This document shows positions 61,475 through 64,000 of a stretch of DNA of 64,000 nucleotides, one piece after another. Made by a program: the position numbers and the translations under genes. The stretch's first letter is position 1; every line of letters begins with the position of its first letter. Below the pieces are notes generated by a model. It saw only the letters and a list, made by a program, of their open reading frames with translations, was not told where the DNA came from and searched no databases. This DNA comes from Mucilaginibacter sp. 14171R-50 (GTDB lineage Bacteria > Bacteroidota > Bacteroidia > Sphingobacteriales > Sphingobacteriaceae), in NCBI RefSeq assembly GCF_010093045.1, contig NZ_CP048115.1, forward strand, positions 3,472,001 to 3,536,000. The letters run 5' to 3'.

Positions 61475-63799
61475 ATGAAAAGATACTTCTGCCTAATTAC
61501 CATCATTTTTTTATTTGCCGCTACAGCATACAGCCAAACCAAACCACTAAAGCTTTGGTACGATAAACCCGCTACACAGTGGGAAGAGACCCTGCCTTTA
61601 GGTAACGGCCATTTGGGTATGACACCCGATGGGGGTGAACTGGAAGAGCATGTAGTTTTAAATGATATTACCCTATGGTCGGGTGCGCCGCAGGATGCCA
61701 ATAATTATGAAGCATACAAAAGCCTGCCCGAAATAAGAAGGTTGCTTGCCGAGGGTAAGAATAACGAAGCACAGGCATTGGTCGACAAAAACTTTATTTG
61801 TACCGGCAAAGGTTCGGGTAGCGAGCCATTTGGTAAATACCAGGTACTTGGCGATCTGAAAATTAAATTTGATTATGCCGCTAATGAGCATGTTTTTACC
61901 AACTACAAACGCGAACTTTCGTTAGATAAAGCGGTTGCAACCTGTACTTATAATATGGATGGGGTTAACTACAAGCGCGAATACTTCACCAGTTTTAACA
62001 ATGATGTAAGTATCATCAAACTATCCGCCGATAAGCCGGGGAAACTAAGTTTTAGCATCTCTTTATCCCGCCCCGAAAGGTTCACTACCATTGAAAAAAA
62101 CGGCGGGCTGCAAATGTACGGGCAACTAAAAAGTGGTACAGATAAAGGTGGCATGCAATATCTTACCAAAGTTAAAACACGGCTAACAGGGGGTACGTTA
62201 AGCCATACTGATAATCAATTGGTTATAAAAAAAGCCACCGAAGTTATTATTTACATTACAGCCGGCACCGATTTCAGAGGGGCTGATTATAAAAAAAATG
62301 TAGATGCGCAGCTTACAGCCGCGTTAAAAACCACTTACACGCAAGAGCGTGCGCAGCATATTGCCAGGTATCAAAAACTGTTCAACAGGGTTAAGATTGA
62401 CCTGGGCGCAGGCACAGCCGGCGATGAAACCACCGATCAGCGGCTCATCAGCTTCCACAAAAACCCCAATGCCGATAAATATTTACCGGTATTGTTTTAC
62501 CAGTATGGGCGATATCTAACCATCAGCAGTACGCGTGTAGGTTTATTGCCGCCAAATTTGCAGGGCCTGTGGGCCAACCAGATAAACACCCCCTGGAACA
62601 GCGATTACCACCTGGATGTCAACGTGCAAATGAATCACTGGCCGGTAGAGGTGTCAAACTTATCGGAACTTAACCTGCCTTTGGCCCAGTTGGTTAAAGG
62701 CATGGTTAAACCCGGCGAGCGTACTGCAAAAGCTTATTATAATGCCGATGGATGGGTTGCCCACGTAATAACCAATGTGTGGGGTTTTACGGAACCGGGT
62801 GAAAGTGCGTCCTGGGGGGTAACCAAATCCGGTTCGGGCTGGTTATGTAATAACCTGTGGGAGCATTATGCCTACTCGGAAGATAAGAACTATCTGCGTG
62901 ATATATATCCCATATTAAAAGGCTCTGCGCAGTTTTACAGCAGCATGCTTATTAAAGACGAAAAAACCGGCTGGCTGGTGACCTCGCCTTCTTCGTCGCC
63001 TGAGAATAGTTTTTACCTGCCAAACGGCAAAACGGCCAGCATATGTGTAGGGCCGACCATTGATAACCAGATCATACGCGAGTTATTTAACAATGTGATA
63101 ACCGCTGCCCGGCTTTTAGGTAAAGATGAAGCGCTTAGAAAAGACCTTGCGGCCAAGTTAAAGCAGTTGCCGCCGGTGGGGCAGATCAACAAGGATGGCC
63201 GTTTGATGGAATGGCTGGAAGATTATAAAGAAACAGAACCGCAGCACAGGCATATTTCGCACTTATATGGTTTGTATCCTGCAGCATTGATCACGCCCGA
63301 AGCAACTCCCGCGCTTGCCGAAGCCTGTAAAAAAACATTAGAGGTTAGGGGCGACGACGGTCCAAGCTGGTCGATCGCGTATAAACAGTTGTTTTGGGCT
63401 CGCCTGCACGATGGTAACCGGGCGTACAAATTGTTTACCGAAATAATGAAACCAACCCTTAAAACCGATATAAATTACGGTGCAGGTGGCGGCATTTATC
63501 CAAACCTGCTGTCGGCTGGCCCGCCGTTTCAGATAGACGGCAACTTTGGAACAACCGCAGGCATAGCCGAAATGCTTATACAGAGCCATGCGGGCTTCAT
63601 TGAGTTACTGCCTGCTGTGCCCGACAGCTGGAAAGCATCGGGCAGCGTAATAGGCCTGAAAGCCCGCGGAAATTATACCGTGGATTTTAGCTGGAAAAAC
63701 GGCAAAGTGGTTAATTGCCGTATAACTTCTCCACGTCCCCGTAAGGTTAAGGTCAAGATCAACGGCGTTATAAAAACATGGTCAGCCGTAAAGGCCTGA
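61475..63799 (+). CDS. GH95 alpha-L-fucosidase / alpha-L-galactosidase
   Basis: 774 residues. Signal peptide YFCLITIIFLFAATAYSQ, then the N-terminal beta domain (LWYDKPATQWEETLPLGNGH, LWSGAPQDANN) and the (alpha/alpha)6 catalytic domain with LDVNVQMNHWPVEVSNL (near 380), GFTEPGESASWGVTKSG, WLEDYKETEPQHRHISHLYG (near 585) and QIDGNFGTTAGIAEMLIQSH (near 686), the last holding a probable catalytic Asp. The GH95 family cuts terminal alpha-1,2-L-fucose by inversion; some members prefer alpha-L-galactose, as in rhamnogalacturonan II. The nearby fuconate pathway supports fucose. Exported, probably periplasmic. Confidence 0.95.
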   Translation: MKRYFCLITIIFLFAATAYSQTKPLKLWYDKPATQWEETLPLGNGHLGMTPDGGELEEHVVLNDITLWSGAPQDANNYEAYKSLPEIRRLLAEGKNNEAQALVDKNFICTGKGSGSEPFGKYQVLGDLKIKFDYAANEHVFTNYKRELSLDKAVATCTYNMDGVNYKREYFTSFNNDVSIIKLSADKPGKLSFSISLSRPERFTTIEKNGGLQMYGQLKSGTDKGGMQYLTKVKTRLTGGTLSHTDNQLVIKKATEVIIYITAGTDFRGADYKKNVDAQLTAALKTTYTQERAQHIARYQKLFNRVKIDLGAGTAGDETTDQRLISFHKNPNADKYLPVLFYQYGRYLTISSTRVGLLPPNLQGLWANQINTPWNSDYHLDVNVQMNHWPVEVSNLSELNLPLAQLVKGMVKPGERTAKAYYNADGWVAHVITNVWGFTEPGESASWGVTKSGSGWLCNNLWEHYAYSEDKNYLRDIYPILKGSAQFYSSMLIKDEKTGWLVTSPSSSPENSFYLPNGKTASICVGPTIDNQIIRELFNNVITAARLLGKDEALRKDLAAKLKQLPPVGQINKDGRLMEWLEDYKETEPQHRHISHLYGLYPAALITPEATPALAEACKKTLEVRGDDGPSWSIAYKQLFWARLHDGNRAYKLFTEIMKPTLKTDINYGAGGGIYPNLLSAGPPFQIDGNFGTTAGIAEMLIQSHAGFIELLPAVPDSWKASGSVIGLKARGNYTVDFSWKNGKVVNCRITSPRPRKVKVKINGVIKTWSAVKA

Positions 63800-63823
63800 T
63801 ATCAAATTTAAAGTCTATTAACG

Positions 63824-64000
63824 ATGCTCACAACCTTTAAACGGTACTTAGCCGGTATCGTGTTTTTCGTCGCGTTTTCATTTCAGGCCAAGGGCGGTTC
63901 CAAACCAAACGCGCAACTGGTTACTTTTCCCTTTGGTAAAACCGGTAAAATAAGCTACAATTTAACCACAGGTACTTACCGGGTGTTTCAAAGTGGCAAG
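63824..64000 (+). CDS. Secreted protein, 3' end outside window
   Basis: Only 59 codons are visible, open to the last base. The start ATG at 63824 is 24 bp after the GH95 stop. The N-terminus has a signal peptide (FKRYLAGIVFFVAFSFQAKG) followed by NAQLVTFPFGKTGKISYNLT, a strand-rich start. It is probably another enzyme or glycan-binding protein of the same locus; too little is present for a family call. Confidence 0.75.
   Translation, partial: MLTTFKRYLAGIVFFVAFSFQAKGGSKPNAQLVTFPFGKTGKISYNLTTGTYRVFQSGK

Overview
The window looks like chromosomal DNA from a Bacteroidota bacterium of the Sphingobacteriaceae type, most like Mucilaginibacter or Pedobacter. The evidence is a SusC/SusD polysaccharide-utilisation locus with DUF4959/DUF5126/DUF5000-like and DUF4998-like lipoproteins, a fused MurF-alanine racemase, a lone sucC without sucD, weak ribosome binding sites, and matches to the Bacteroidota promoter form TTTG-N20-TAnnTTTG. 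The genus is inferred from gene style only.

1-12.6 kb is a mosaic of small transcription units. It holds two TPR-containing sensor histidine kinases, an ArsN2-like acetyltransferase, a DUF4342 protein, a 950-residue orphan protein, a VOC protein, a Tat-exported NIF3 homologue, a small membrane protein whose promoter lies inside two tandem operators, a RibD-C reductase, and a divergent pair made of an Asp-box beta-propeller and a membrane-spanning winged-helix regulator.

12.6-14.5 kb is a short AT-rich insert. Two unrecognised overlapping genes (a soluble 327-residue protein and a 4-5-helix membrane protein) lie beside tRNA-Leu(UAA) and tRNA-Gly(GCC). This is the best candidate for an undescribed two-gene system.

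14.5-45.8 kb is mostly housekeeping: recX, murF-alr, DUF502, two tandem TetA-like MFS genes, a TlpA-like thioredoxin protein, a signal-peptidase-I paralogue without its Ser/Lys dyad, a LOG-family protein, a sodium symporter, trpA, nhaA, a threonylcarbamoyl-AMP synthase, YceI, sucC, a LolD-like ABC operon with a degenerate HAD protein, an S41 protease, smc, PhzF, an ABC ATPase with a tiny membrane partner, endonuclease V, an MDMPI-type protein, and a polysaccharide-type membrane protein plus acetyltransferase.

46-64 kb is a sugar-utilisation region. An AraC-type regulator diverges from an SDR dehydrogenase, an L-fuconate-dehydratase-like enolase and a sodium symporter. These are followed by SusC, SusD and two surface lipoproteins ending at a strong terminator, then a fused double esterase, a GH95 fucosidase/galactosidase and the start of another secreted protein. 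The likely flow is glycan binding and import (SusCD and lipoproteins), de-esterification and removal of L-fucose or L-galactose (esterase, GH95), sugar uptake (symporter), and oxidation by the non-phosphorylating fuconate route (dehydratase, SDR). A bipartite DNA motif recurs with identical spacing upstream of susC and GH95, and half of it recurs between araC and the SDR gene. This suggests one regulator controls all three units.

No CRISPR array, insertion sequence, rRNA or replication origin was seen.
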